The notes beneath the pieces are model-generated. The model ran no database searches. It saw nothing but the letters and a program-made list of their open reading frames with translations, and was not told the DNA's origin. Source: JARYMI01 sp037444845 (lineage in GTDB: Bacteria; Acidobacteriota; Aminicenantia; Aminicenantales; UBA8522). Taken from it: a DNA stretch of 64,000 nucleotides. The position numbers and the translations under genes are program-made. The stretch's first letter is position 1. Every line of letters begins with the position of its first letter. Positions 43,307-51,377 of the stretch are shown in pieces. Location: assembly GCA_037444845.1 (NCBI GenBank), contig JBBILQ010000001.1, positions 62,001 to 126,000 of the forward strand. The letters run 5' to 3'.

Positions 43307-44191
43307 ATGGAAAAGTTCTGGCAACTTCTTAGGGAAAGGGCCATCCTGTTGGACGGCGCAATGGGAACCGAGCTCATCCGGGCCGGGATTCCCCAGGGAG
43401 AATGCCCTGAGCTTTGGAATGTGGACAGGCCCGAAGCGGTCAGAGAAATCCACCGCCGCTATTTCGAGGCGGGATCGGATGCGGTCTTGACAAACTCCTT
43501 CGGCGGGAACAAAATCAAGCTCGGTTCGCACGGGCTGGAGGGGAGATGTTACGAGCTCAACTTGGCCGCGGCGAGCATTGCGCGAGAAACGAAAAAACCG
43601 GGGGCTTTTGTCGGGGGCAGCATGGGCCCGACAGGAAAATTTCTCAAGCCTCAGGGCGAGTACGATGAGAGTGATTTTGAAGAGGCTTATGCGGTTCAGG
43701 CCGAAGCCCTGACCGCGGGAAAAGTCGACTTTTTGCTCATCGAAACCATGTACGACCTGAGAGAAGCGCTGTGCGCCCTGAGGGCAGCCAAAAAGGTCTC
43801 TCCTCTTCCGGTTTTTGTAACAATGACTTATAACAAGACGCCGCGGGGGTTTTTCACCCTCATGGGAAACGGAGTCAAGCAGTGCATCCACGAGGTTGTG
43901 GACTGCGGAGGGCTGCGAGGTATTGGCGCAAATTGTACCCTGAACAGCTCCGACATGGTTTCACTCATCCAGGAAATGAGAAAAGAAACTTCTTTCCCCC
44001 TTATCGCCCAGCCTAATGCCGGCCAGCCTGTCCTGGCGGCCGGGGACACGGTGACATACACTCAGGAAATCGATGATTATGTCAAACACGTTCCTGAGAT
44101 CATCGCCAGCGGGGCCAACATCATCGGGGGTTGCTGCGGAACCAACCCCGAGTTCATCCGCCGGATGGCTGAAATTATCAAACCCTCATGA
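43307..44191 (+). CDS. Homocysteine S-methyltransferase domain protein (MetH N-terminal module)
   Basis: The 294-residue protein matches the zinc homocysteine-binding barrel of cobalamin methionine synthase: LLDGAMGTELIRAG, VLTNSFGGNKIKL, GSMGPTGKF, the first zinc Cys in GIGANCTLNS, and the pair in IIGGCCGTNPEFIRRM. It ends where the MetH module would continue into the pterin barrel, which is encoded separately by the next gene with a 4-base overlap. ATG 43307 is used; the frame extends to 43280, inside the previous gene. Confidence 0.88.
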   Translation: MEKFWQLLRERAILLDGAMGTELIRAGIPQGECPELWNVDRPEAVREIHRRYFEAGSDAVLTNSFGGNKIKLGSHGLEGRCYELNLAAASIARETKKPGAFVGGSMGPTGKFLKPQGEYDESDFEEAYAVQAEALTAGKVDFLLIETMYDLREALCALRAAKKVSPLPVFVTMTYNKTPRGFFTLMGNGVKQCIHEVVDCGGLRGIGANCTLNSSDMVSLIQEMRKETSFPLIAQPNAGQPVLAAGDTVTYTQEIDDYVKHVPEIIASGANIIGGCCGTNPEFIRRMAEIIKPS

Positions 44192-44991
44192 TCATCATCG
44201 GTGAGCGCCTGAACTCGAGCCGGCATACGGTACACGATGCATTCATCAGAAGAGACAAGACCTATTTTATCGAACAGGCCAGGCTGCAAGAACAAGCCGG
44301 GGCTAACTACATTGACCTCAACGCTTCTGCCTTGCTGGATAGAGAACTGGAGGCCGTGCGCTGGGCTGTCCCGCTCCTCCAGGAAAATATCAGCATCCCC
44401 CTTGCCCTGGACACGCCCGATCCGCGAGTCATGGAGGCAGCGTTAGCGCTCCATCAGGGGCGACCGCTGCTCAACTCGCTGACCGGCGAAAAAGCAAAGG
44501 TCGAGAGCCTCCTGCCACTAATCCAGAATTTTAAGCCCCAGGTCATTGTCCTTTGCCTGGATGATGCGGGATTGCCGGTTGATGCCCGTCAGGCGTTGGT
44601 TGTGGCCGAACGGATGGTGGAGCTGCTGAGCCGGCAAGGGCTTAACGAACAAGACATCTTTATCGATCCGCTTGTCCGGCCGTTGGGCGTTGATTCGAAG
44701 GCAGGATCGCTTTTTCTTGAATCCTTAGAAAAAATCAAAAAAACGCTTCCCGGTGTCAAGACGGTGGCCGGGCTGAGCAATGTGTCTTTCGGCCTGCCTG
44801 AACGGGGCCTTTTGAACAGGACTTTCCTCGTCCTGGCCATGAAGACGGGGTTGGACGCAGCCATCTGCGATCCTCTGGATGAGGAGCTCAGGGCTGCGTT
44901 GGCAGCCTCCTCTGCTCTCCTCGGCCGAGACCCCTTTCTCAAGGAGTTTCTCCGCTTCATTCGTGAACGCAAGGGGTCAGGAGGACGGTAG
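44188..44991 (+). CDS. Methyltetrahydrofolate-binding methyltransferase (MetH/AcsE pterin module)
   Basis: The 267-residue TIM barrel binds methyltetrahydrofolate and passes the methyl group to a corrinoid. Family features are IIIGERLNSSR, QAGANYIDLNAS, IPLALDTPDPRVMEAAL, NSLTGEK, DIFIDPLVRPLGVDS and GLSNVSFGLPER. In MetH this module is followed by cobalamin-binding and SAM-reactivation domains. None follows here, so a free corrinoid protein elsewhere must complete the reaction, or the pair serves another C1 transfer. Confidence 0.88.
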   Translation: MIIIGERLNSSRHTVHDAFIRRDKTYFIEQARLQEQAGANYIDLNASALLDRELEAVRWAVPLLQENISIPLALDTPDPRVMEAALALHQGRPLLNSLTGEKAKVESLLPLIQNFKPQVIVLCLDDAGLPVDARQALVVAERMVELLSRQGLNEQDIFIDPLVRPLGVDSKAGSLFLESLEKIKKTLPGVKTVAGLSNVSFGLPERGLLNRTFLVLAMKTGLDAAICDPLDEELRAALAASSALLGRDPFLKEFLRFIRERKGSGGR

Positions 44992-44995
44992 GCAT

Positions 44996-45547
44996 TTAGC
45001 CAGGGCAGCCGGTTTTGAGCTGACGCAAGTAAATGCGCCTGGCTTCGAGGAAGAATCTCTGGTAAGTCTCCTGCCTGAAATCAGGGTAAGTCCAGTTGAG
45101 GAGCCTTACCCCGGTCTTGCTGAACAGGAGCTCAAGGTGAGCATAAATCCCATGAGCCAGCGGGATGCGGTGGGAAAAATCTTTGGTTGTGGCCATGATC
45201 AAGGACGATGCTGTCAGAATGCCTGGGTCAATGTTGGCAACCCGTCGGCTTGAATCAAGCTCCTCCCTGAGTTTTTTTTCCAAAGCATTCGTCTCCAGCT
45301 TGATCGTGCTCAGCCTTTCAGGCGCCACCAGACTCTCGAAGCTCAGGAATCGCCTTCGCAGGTTCTTCCCCATCTCGCTCTCATAGTAGCTGGTCAAGTC
45401 AAAGGGGAAGCACCGGCTCTTCAAATCCACGGGACCGTGGACAGCGGAAAGTTCTTCCTCCACCCTTTGGAACGTGAGGTCCTCTGATGAGATGATTCCG
45501 CAGATCAACTTTGCCCGGGCGAAAGGTCTTGGCTCCGCCATTTTCAC
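44996..45547 (-). CDS. DUF4416 family protein
   Basis: A 183-residue cytoplasmic protein that matches DUF4416: AKLICGIISSEDLTF, FPFDLTSYYESEMGKNL, RRVANIDPGILTASSLIMATTKDFSHR and NWTYPDFR. The reaction is unknown. The start is GTG 45547 or ATG 45541; neither has a strong ribosome site. It faces the serine/methionine operon tail to tail and is divergent from asnS, with an 86-base shared upstream region. Confidence 0.82.
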   Translation of the reverse strand: MKMAEPRPFARAKLICGIISSEDLTFQRVEEELSAVHGPVDLKSRCFPFDLTSYYESEMGKNLRRRFLSFESLVAPERLSTIKLETNALEKKLREELDSSRRVANIDPGILTASSLIMATTKDFSHRIPLAHGIYAHLELLFSKTGVRLLNWTYPDFRQETYQRFFLEARRIYLRQLKTGCPG

Positions 45548-45594
45548 TCAACATAAACAAAACAGCAGCTTATTGCAAGACTCGAGGGTAGAAT

Positions 45595-45624
45595 TTGATT
45601 TTGGCCGCAGGATTTCCCTATAAT
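45595..45624 (+). promoter_or_regulatory. Promoter of asnS-rimO, likely leaderless
   Basis: TTGATT (45595-45600) and a perfect TATAAT (45619-45624) are 18 bases apart. The asnS ATG at 45634 lies nine bases after the -10 box, the same geometry as at glgA. Confidence 0.6.
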
Positions 45625-45633
45625 GAATGGACG

Positions 45634-46932
45634 ATGAAATGGAGATGGGTTTACATCGAAGATATCTCCCAACACGCTGGCGATGACATCGAGGTCCGCG
45701 GTTGGCTGTACAACAAGCGGTCAAGCGGCAAGATCCGATTCCTGCTCATCCGCGACGGCACAGGAGTCCTCCAGGCCACCATATTCAGCCCGGAGAAAGA
45801 CCACCCGCTTTTTGCCCAGTTTGATGCTCTAACCCAGGAGTCTTCGGTTATCGTCAGGGGCCGCGTTCGCCAGGACAAAAGAGCGCCCGGCGGCTATGAG
45901 CTTGTCATCGCCGATATGGAAACGATTCAGATCGCCAGAGATTATCCGATCTCCCCGAAAGAGCACAGCACAGCTTTCTTGATGGAGCACCGCCATCTGT
46001 GGCTCCGCTCTCGCAAGCAGCACGCTGTCCTTCAGGTCCGGGCTGAGCTTATCAGGGCCATCCGCGATTTCTTCGACGGCCGTGGGTTCCGGCTCATGGA
46101 CACCCCCATCCTGACGCCAAGCGCCTGCGAGGGAACGACGACCCTCTTCGAAACCCAGTACTTTGACCAGAAAGCCTTTCTCAGCCAGAGCGGCCAGCTT
46201 TACAACGAAGCCACAGCTATGGCCTTCGGCAAAGTCTACTGTTTTGGCCCCACTTTCCGGGCCGAGAAATCCAAGACCCGGCGCCACCTGATTGAATTCT
46301 GGATGGTCGAGCCGGAAGTTGCCTTTGCCACCCTCGCAGACGTCGTCGAGCTCGCAGAGGACCTTGTTATTTTCATCCTTGAGCGAGTCCTGTCGCGCCG
46401 GCGCCAGGAGCTCGATATCCTCGAGCGACACACAGGGCCGCTTGAGCGGATAAAAAAGCCTTTTCCCCGTATTACCTACGATGAAGCTGTCCGGCTGCTT
46501 CAGCAAAAAGGATCAGCCATCACTTGGGGGAATGATTTCGGCGCGCCCGAAGAAACGCTGATGTCTGAGATATTTGACCTCCCTGTCTGTGTCACTCATT
46601 TTCCTGCCGCGATCAAGGCCTTCTATATGCAGCCCGCACCCGAAAGGCCAGACGTTGTCCTCGGCGTGGACATGCTGGCCTCAGAAGGCTTCGGCGAAAT
46701 CATCGGCGGCGGGCAGCGCATTCACGACCCCGGCCTCCTGGAGAAGCGGCTCAAGGAGCACAACTTGCCTCGCCATGCCTACGAGTGGTATATCGACCTT
46801 CGGCAATACGGCAGCGTCCCTCATGCCGGGTTTGGTCTCGGAGTGGAGCGGACTCTGGCCTGGCTGTGCCGGATCAAGCATATCCGCGAGACGATCCCCT
46901 TCCCTCGCCTGCTTTACAGAATTTATCCTTGA
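45634..46932 (+). CDS. asnS: Asparaginyl-tRNA synthetase
   Basis: AsnS charges tRNA(Asn). The 432-residue protein has an OB-fold anticodon-binding domain ([24 protein letters not shown]) and a class II catalytic core with motif 2 ([21 protein letters not shown]) and motif 3 ([13 protein letters not shown]). [19 protein letters not shown] favours AsnS over AspS. ATG 45634 is preferred, although the frame opens at 45595, because the promoter occupies that stretch. The stop overlaps the rimO start (TGATG). Confidence 0.93.
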   Translation: MKWRWVYIEDISQHAGDDIEVRGWLYNKRSSGKIRFLLIRDGTGVLQATIFSPEKDHPLFAQFDALTQESSVIVRGRVRQDKRAPGGYELVIADMETIQIARDYPISPKEHSTAFLMEHRHLWLRSRKQHAVLQVRAELIRAIRDFFDGRGFRLMDTPILTPSACEGTTTLFETQYFDQKAFLSQSGQLYNEATAMAFGKVYCFGPTFRAEKSKTRRHLIEFWMVEPEVAFATLADVVELAEDLVIFILERVLSRRRQELDILERHTGPLERIKKPFPRITYDEAVRLLQQKGSAITWGNDFGAPEETLMSEIFDLPVCVTHFPAAIKAFYMQPAPERPDVVLGVDMLASEGFGEIIGGGQRIHDPGLLEKRLKEHNLPRHAYEWYIDLRQYGSVPHAGFGLGVERTLAWLCRIKHIRETIPFPRLLYRIYP

Positions 46933-48299
46933 TGGCCCTCATGTTCTGGCCTCATTCCCCCAGACGAAAGACCGTCGCCGTTATCAGCTACGGTTGCGCA
47001 AAGAACCTGGTTGACAGCGAAGTCATGCTTGGCCATCTCAGCCGGGCCGGCTACGCCATCCTGCCAGAACCTGAAAAAGCCGACATTGTCATCCTCAACA
47101 CGTGCGGGTTCATCACGCCTGCACGCGAAGAAGCAGCTCGGGCTATCGAAGATACTGTCGGCTTGAAAAAAAGGGAAAAACCGCCTCTCGTTGTTGCAGC
47201 AGGCTGCTACGTGGAGCGATACAAGAACAGGCTTGAACAGGCATTTCCAGGGGTTGATATCTGGCTTGGCGTCAAAGATTACGATAAAATCGTCCAGGTT
47301 ATCGAGGGGAAGCCCTTTCGTCCTGGCCGCAGAGCTTTTCTCTGCAGCCACACGACGCCTCGCATCCTCTCCACTCCCTCTTCCTGGGCCTATCTCAAAA
47401 TCTCCGAGGGATGTTCCCACCGGTGCTCATTCTGCGCTATCCCGTTGATCAAGGGTCCGTACCGATCCCGTTCCATCCACTCGATCGTCGAAGAAGCAAG
47501 CCAACTCGTCCAACTCGGCGTCCGGGAAATCAACCTGATTTCCCAGGATACGACCTCTTACGGCCGCGACCGCGGCATGAAAAACGGCCTGGCCAAGCTG
47601 TTGGAAAAACTTTCTTCTCTCCCGCGACTCGGCTGGATTCGAATCCTCTACGGATGTCCCGAAGAAATTGCCGCAAGCCTTCTCGACGTGATGACGGCAA
47701 CAAAAATCTGTTCTTACTTCGACCTTCCCTTTCAACATGCTGACCCGTCCATCCTTAAAATGATGGGGCGGCGCATGGACAGCCGGCAGGCCATGGCTCT
47801 CTTGGACAGAATCCGCGGCAAACTCCCCGACGCTTCGATTCGCACGTCCCTCATCGTCGGGTTTCCGGGTGAAGGGAAGAAGGAGTTCTTGAGGCTGAAA
47901 AATTTTGTCCGCGAGGCGAGGTTCGACCACCTGGGTGTCTTTACCTATTCTCCTGAAGAAGGGACGCCGGCTTTCGGCCTTGGTGACCCGGTTGCGGAAG
48001 ACGTCAAGATCAGACGGCATCAAGAAATCATGGACCTGCAGGCAGAAATATCCTTTGTCAACAACCAGAGATATTTGGGCCAGCGTGTCGACGTTTTGAT
48101 TGAACCCACGCCTCCGTCTGCTGCTCTTCGCCGCCGCGGCCCGGTCCTCCTCGGACGGGGGCGATTCCAGGCACCTGAAGTGGACGGCGTCATCTATGTC
48201 CGTGCTGCCTTGGCTTGTAGCAGGCGCCTTCGCGCCATCGAGAAAGTTGAAATCACGGCCGTGGATGTATATGATTTACAAGGCGTGATCAGCGGATGA
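46932..48299 (+). CDS. rimO: Ribosomal protein S12 methylthiotransferase
   Basis: RimO adds a methylthio group to an aspartate of ribosomal protein S12. The 455-residue radical SAM protein has the UPF0004 domain with its cluster cysteines (SYGCAKNLVDSE, NTCGF, AAGCYVER), the radical SAM motif SEGCSHRCSFCAIP, LISQDTTSYG, GCPEEI, and a C-terminal TRAM domain (QRVDVLIEP). NLVDSE marks RimO rather than MiaB. ATG 46932 overlaps the asnS stop; a longer frame reaching 46785 is an artefact inside asnS. Confidence 0.92.
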   Translation: MALMFWPHSPRRKTVAVISYGCAKNLVDSEVMLGHLSRAGYAILPEPEKADIVILNTCGFITPAREEAARAIEDTVGLKKREKPPLVVAAGCYVERYKNRLEQAFPGVDIWLGVKDYDKIVQVIEGKPFRPGRRAFLCSHTTPRILSTPSSWAYLKISEGCSHRCSFCAIPLIKGPYRSRSIHSIVEEASQLVQLGVREINLISQDTTSYGRDRGMKNGLAKLLEKLSSLPRLGWIRILYGCPEEIAASLLDVMTATKICSYFDLPFQHADPSILKMMGRRMDSRQAMALLDRIRGKLPDASIRTSLIVGFPGEGKKEFLRLKNFVREARFDHLGVFTYSPEEGTPAFGLGDPVAEDVKIRRHQEIMDLQAEISFVNNQRYLGQRVDVLIEPTPPSAALRRRGPVLLGRGRFQAPEVDGVIYVRAALACSRRLRAIEKVEITAVDVYDLQGVISG

Positions 48300-48389
48300 A
48301 AGCTAAGAATCTCTGTTTACGTGGCCAATTGGGTACAGGAAGCTGCCCTTGGCCCCCGCACCCCGGGGAACCAGTCCCGTCGGTTCCCC

Positions 48390-48408
48390 CCGTCGGAAAA
48401 CCCGACGG
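48390..48408 (+). repeat. Perfect 7-base-pair hairpin upstream of pgpA
   Basis: CCGTCGG and CCGACGG are separated by five bases; a further CCGTCGG occurs just upstream (48377-48383). No T-run follows, so it is not a standard terminator. It lies within a very C-rich stretch beside repeat B. Confidence 0.5.
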
Positions 48409-48429
48409 CCCCCCCCTCCGCTACGGGGG

Positions 48430-48465
48430 CTTCAGGACAGCCCCCTGCACCCATCATAAAAATCA
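48430..48465 (+). repeat. Dispersed intergenic repeat B, copy 2
   Basis: This 36-base segment matches 14810-14845 at 30 positions. Here it sits between rimO and pgpA, 21 bases before the pgpA start, and the six bases GGGGGC before it can pair with GCCCCC inside it. The 187-base gap between rimO and pgpA has no supported ORF; short frames through it are C-rich and proline-rich artefacts. Confidence 0.6.
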
Positions 48466-48486
48466 CAGAGTTGGAGAAGCTTTCGG

Positions 48487-48948
48487 ATGAAAGCTATCTG
48501 GAAAGCCGTTGCTACCTGCTGCGGCATCGGGCTTATCCCCGTCGCTCCCGGTACCGCGGCCAGCCTGGCCGTCGTCTTAATTTATAAATTCTTCCTTTTC
48601 CGGCTGTCATGGCCATTTTATCTTGTGCTTTTGATCTTCCTTGGTGGCCTCGGGCTGCTTGCCTCGGCAGTCTATGCTGCCGACCTCGGCCGCGATGACC
48701 CACGCCGGATCGTTGTGGATGAAGCCTCAGGCCAGCTCCTCTCCCTCTTCGCGGTGCCGGCAACCTGGACAGCGGTTGGCCTATCCTTTTTCCTTTTCCG
48801 GTTTTTCGACATCATAAAGCCCTATCCGATCCGAAGGGCAGAAAAGCTCCCAGGCGGCTGGGGCATTATGGCCGATGATTTATTGGCCGGGCTGATGGCC
48901 CGGGTCCTTCTTTTTTTCTTTCTTTTGTTTTTAGGGCGTCTGATGTGA
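48487..48948 (+). CDS. pgpA: Phosphatidylglycerophosphatase A
   Basis: PgpA dephosphorylates phosphatidylglycerol phosphate in the inner membrane. The 153-residue protein shows GIGLIPVAPGTAASL, DDPRRIVVDEASGQLL, FRFFDIIKPYPIRRAE and GWGIMADDLLAG, with three to four membrane helices. It begins an operon with cinA (4-base overlap), thpR, plsY and gpsA. Together with plsY and gpsA it marks a phospholipid cluster. Confidence 0.92.
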   Translation: MKAIWKAVATCCGIGLIPVAPGTAASLAVVLIYKFFLFRLSWPFYLVLLIFLGGLGLLASAVYAADLGRDDPRRIVVDEASGQLLSLFAVPATWTAVGLSFFLFRFFDIIKPYPIRRAEKLPGGWGIMADDLLAGLMARVLLFFFLLFLGRLM

Positions 48949-50249
48949 AGAAAGAGCTCCTTGATAGAGTCGAAATCTTAGCTATCGGTTCCGAGCTCCT
49001 TACCTCTTACTACCAGGACACGAACTCGCTTTACCTCACCCGGCGGCTTAACGATTTCGGCTACGAGGTTGTTTTCAAAACGATCGTTGGGGATGATTTG
49101 GAAAACCTCCTCCTCTGCATCACTGTGGCGCTCGACCGGGCCAGCCTCCTTCTCGCTGTGGGAGGGCTCGGCCCAACCACTGACGACCTGACCTCCCTGG
49201 CCTTCGCCAAGGTTTTAAAGAGGAAACTGGTCTTAAATAAAGGCGTCTTGAGGCGAATCAGGTCGCGGTTCAAGAAAAGAAAAATCGCCATGCCTGCCTT
49301 CGCCATCAAGCAAGCGTTCCTCATCGAAGGGGCCATCGCACTTCCCAACAGGATAGGGACCGCGCCCGGCCAATGGCTTGAGGCCGGGCTAAATAAAATC
49401 GTTCTCCTTCCTGGTCCCCCGCATGAGCTAAGGCCGATGTTCGAGGAGTTCGTCCGACCACGGCTCGAAGCGCAGCCGTGCAAGCATCTGGCGCGGAAAG
49501 CGCTAAAGACGACCGGCCTGACTGAGTCAAAAATAGAAAGCCTGATAAGGGACCTCTACCCGCGGAACGGCGATGTGAAAGTCACCCTCCTCGCCCGCCC
49601 AGGGCAGATCGAGGTCCACCTCGCTGCCGTCTCTGTAAAAAGCCTGAGCCTGGCTGAGAAAAAACTCGAAAGGCTTAAGAAAAAGATCTCCGCCCGCCTC
49701 AGTGATCATGTATTTTCTGAAGACGGCCAAGAGCTCGAAGAAGTTGTCGGCAACATGCTCAGAGAGAAAAAGGAGACATTGGCTGTGGCCGAGTCCTGCA
49801 GCGGCGGTTTGCTCAGCCACAGGCTGACCAACGTTCCAGGCAGCTCAGATTATTTTCTGGAAGGCATTGTCGTCTACTCAAACGGGGCAAAAACTGACGT
49901 TTTGGCTGTTAGTCCTTCTCTTCTGGCTAAACACGGAGCTGTTAGTTTTGAGGCCGCCCGGGCTATGGCCAGAGGCATTCGCCAGCGTGCGAGGGCCAGC
50001 TATGGTCTCGCTATCACCGGAATCGCCGGGCCTGCTGGTGGCACGCTGCGCAAGCCCGTCGGACTTGTCTTTGTTGCCTTAGACTCGTCTGAGGGAACAG
50101 AGGTCGAGAAAAATCTTTTTCTGGGCAGCAGACAGCAGATAAAATTTCAGTCCACCCAAAAGGCCCTGGACATGCTGCGCCGCCGCCTTCTCGGATTGTC
50201 CGTCTTCAGAGGAGAAAAGAAAAAAAATGAGGGCTTTTATCGCTTGTGA
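48945..50249 (+). CDS. cinA: CinA-like protein (MoaB-like domain plus NMN deamidase domain)
   Basis: The protein has 434 residues. The N-terminal half is the CinA/MoaB-like fold (EILAIGSELLTSYYQDTNSLYL, VGGLGPTTDDLT, LLPGPPHELRPMF), linked to ADP-ribose pyrophosphatase activity in studied members. The C-terminal half is the nicotinamide-mononucleotide deamidase (VAESCSGGLLSHRLTNVPGSS, GIVVYSNGAKTDVLAV, LAITGIAGPAGG). Both recycle NAD breakdown products. GTG 48945 overlaps the pgpA stop by four bases. Confidence 0.92.
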   Translation: MKKELLDRVEILAIGSELLTSYYQDTNSLYLTRRLNDFGYEVVFKTIVGDDLENLLLCITVALDRASLLLAVGGLGPTTDDLTSLAFAKVLKRKLVLNKGVLRRIRSRFKKRKIAMPAFAIKQAFLIEGAIALPNRIGTAPGQWLEAGLNKIVLLPGPPHELRPMFEEFVRPRLEAQPCKHLARKALKTTGLTESKIESLIRDLYPRNGDVKVTLLARPGQIEVHLAAVSVKSLSLAEKKLERLKKKISARLSDHVFSEDGQELEEVVGNMLREKKETLAVAESCSGGLLSHRLTNVPGSSDYFLEGIVVYSNGAKTDVLAVSPSLLAKHGAVSFEAARAMARGIRQRARASYGLAITGIAGPAGGTLRKPVGLVFVALDSSEGTEVEKNLFLGSRQQIKFQSTQKALDMLRRRLLGLSVFRGEKKKNEGFYRL

Positions 50250-50781
50250 CTTGGATAAACCACTTAAAGAAAAGCTGGGAGAGCTAATCTGCCGGCTCCG
50301 CCGTCGGGGCGGGGATATCCGCTGGGTAAAGACGGAAGGGATGCACTTGACGCTCAAGTTCCTCGGCGAAATAAGAGAAGAGACCGCAGAAAGAGTCAAG
50401 AACGGCCTCTGTGTTTTGGCCAGGCGGCATAAGCCTTTCCTCCTGAATTTTCAGGGCACAGGCGCTTTTCCCCCTGGCCACAAAGCGCGCGTTCTTTGGG
50501 TCGGCATCAAGGATAGCTCTGACCTGATAGAGCTTCAAGAAGACCTGGAAAAGGAGATGGAGAGACTGGGATTTCTCAGGGAAAAGCGCGGCTTTCAGCC
50601 CCATTTGACCTTGGGACGGGTCAAATCCTCCTATGGCCTTGGGCCAGTGATCGAGGAATTCCAGAAAGAGGCAGCCACGGTTTTCGGCGAGACAGAAGTT
50701 TTGCGCCTGACCTTCTTTCAGAGCGTTCTTAAGCCGACTGGCGCAGAATACAGCGTTCTTGGAGAGTACCCGCTGGGATGA
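50227..50781 (+). CDS. thpR: RNA 2',3'-cyclic phosphodiesterase (2H family)
   Basis: ThpR opens 2',3'-cyclic phosphates at RNA ends and was first named 2'-5' RNA ligase. The 184-residue protein has both HxTx catalytic motifs, MHLTLKFLG near residue 39 and PHLTLGRVK near 131, in the two-lobed 2H fold. It overlaps the cinA end by 23 bases and plsY by four, as is common for this gene in cinA neighbourhoods. Confidence 0.92.
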   Translation: MRAFIACDLDKPLKEKLGELICRLRRRGGDIRWVKTEGMHLTLKFLGEIREETAERVKNGLCVLARRHKPFLLNFQGTGAFPPGHKARVLWVGIKDSSDLIELQEDLEKEMERLGFLREKRGFQPHLTLGRVKSSYGLGPVIEEFQKEAATVFGETEVLRLTFFQSVLKPTGAEYSVLGEYPLG

Positions 50782-51377
50782 AAGCTCTGTTTCTTGTCCT
50801 GACCTATTGTCTTGGGGCTGTGCCGTTTGGCTATATTTTCTTCCGGCTGAGTGAGAAAAAAGACATCCGCCTCTTCGGCAGCCAGAGCACTGGCGCCACA
50901 AATGTTCTAAGGCTCAAAGGTTGGAGGTATGCGGCGCCTGTCGTCGTCTTCGATGTCTGTAAAGCCGCTCTTGCGGTCTGGCTGGCGCTCGAGCTGTTCG
51001 ATGACCGGCGAGTGGCGCTTGTTTCCGCTTTCATGGCCGTGCTGGGACATTGCTTTCCCGTTTTCATCAGGTTCAGGGGCGGAAAAGGTGTGTCCACGGC
51101 CATGGGCTCCTACGCCGTGCTGGCGCCGGTTCCGTTTGGCCTGACCCTGGCCATTTTTGTCGGCGTCATCGCCTGGACTCGGTATGTTTCGCTCGGTTCG
51201 CTCCTGGCTGTTCTTTCTTTTCCCGCTCTCGCCCTGGTCATAGAACGCGATAGAGAGCTTGCGTTCGTGGGGCTTGCTGTTTTTCTCCTTATTGCTCTTC
51301 GCCACGCAGGCAATATCAGGCGGCTTTGCCGCGGCCAGGAGAGAAAATTCGGCCAGCGCCTGGAGGTTAAACGCTGA
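50778..51377 (+). CDS. plsY: Acyl-phosphate glycerol-3-phosphate acyltransferase
   Basis: PlsY makes lysophosphatidic acid from acyl-phosphate and glycerol-3-phosphate, the first step of phospholipid synthesis. The 199-residue membrane protein shows the three conserved cytoplasmic motifs: GSQSTGATNVLR, LGHCFPVFIRFRGGKGVST and the late NIRRLCRGQE region. The first motif has Gln where many members have Gly-Asn. It overlaps gpsA, which makes its substrate, by one base. Confidence 0.93.
   Translation: MKALFLVLTYCLGAVPFGYIFFRLSEKKDIRLFGSQSTGATNVLRLKGWRYAAPVVVFDVCKAALAVWLALELFDDRRVALVSAFMAVLGHCFPVFIRFRGGKGVSTAMGSYAVLAPVPFGLTLAIFVGVIAWTRYVSLGSLLAVLSFPALALVIERDRELAFVGLAVFLLIALRHAGNIRRLCRGQERKFGQRLEVKR

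Noticed and set aside
46785..46931. N-terminal extension of the rimO frame
   Set aside because: It lies inside asnS, and the residues before the ATG at 46932 are unlike any RimO N-terminus.
48361..48440. C-rich repeated CCGTCGG units as a possible CRISPR or terminator
   Set aside because: There are only two or three short units without regular spacers, and no T-run follows the hairpin.
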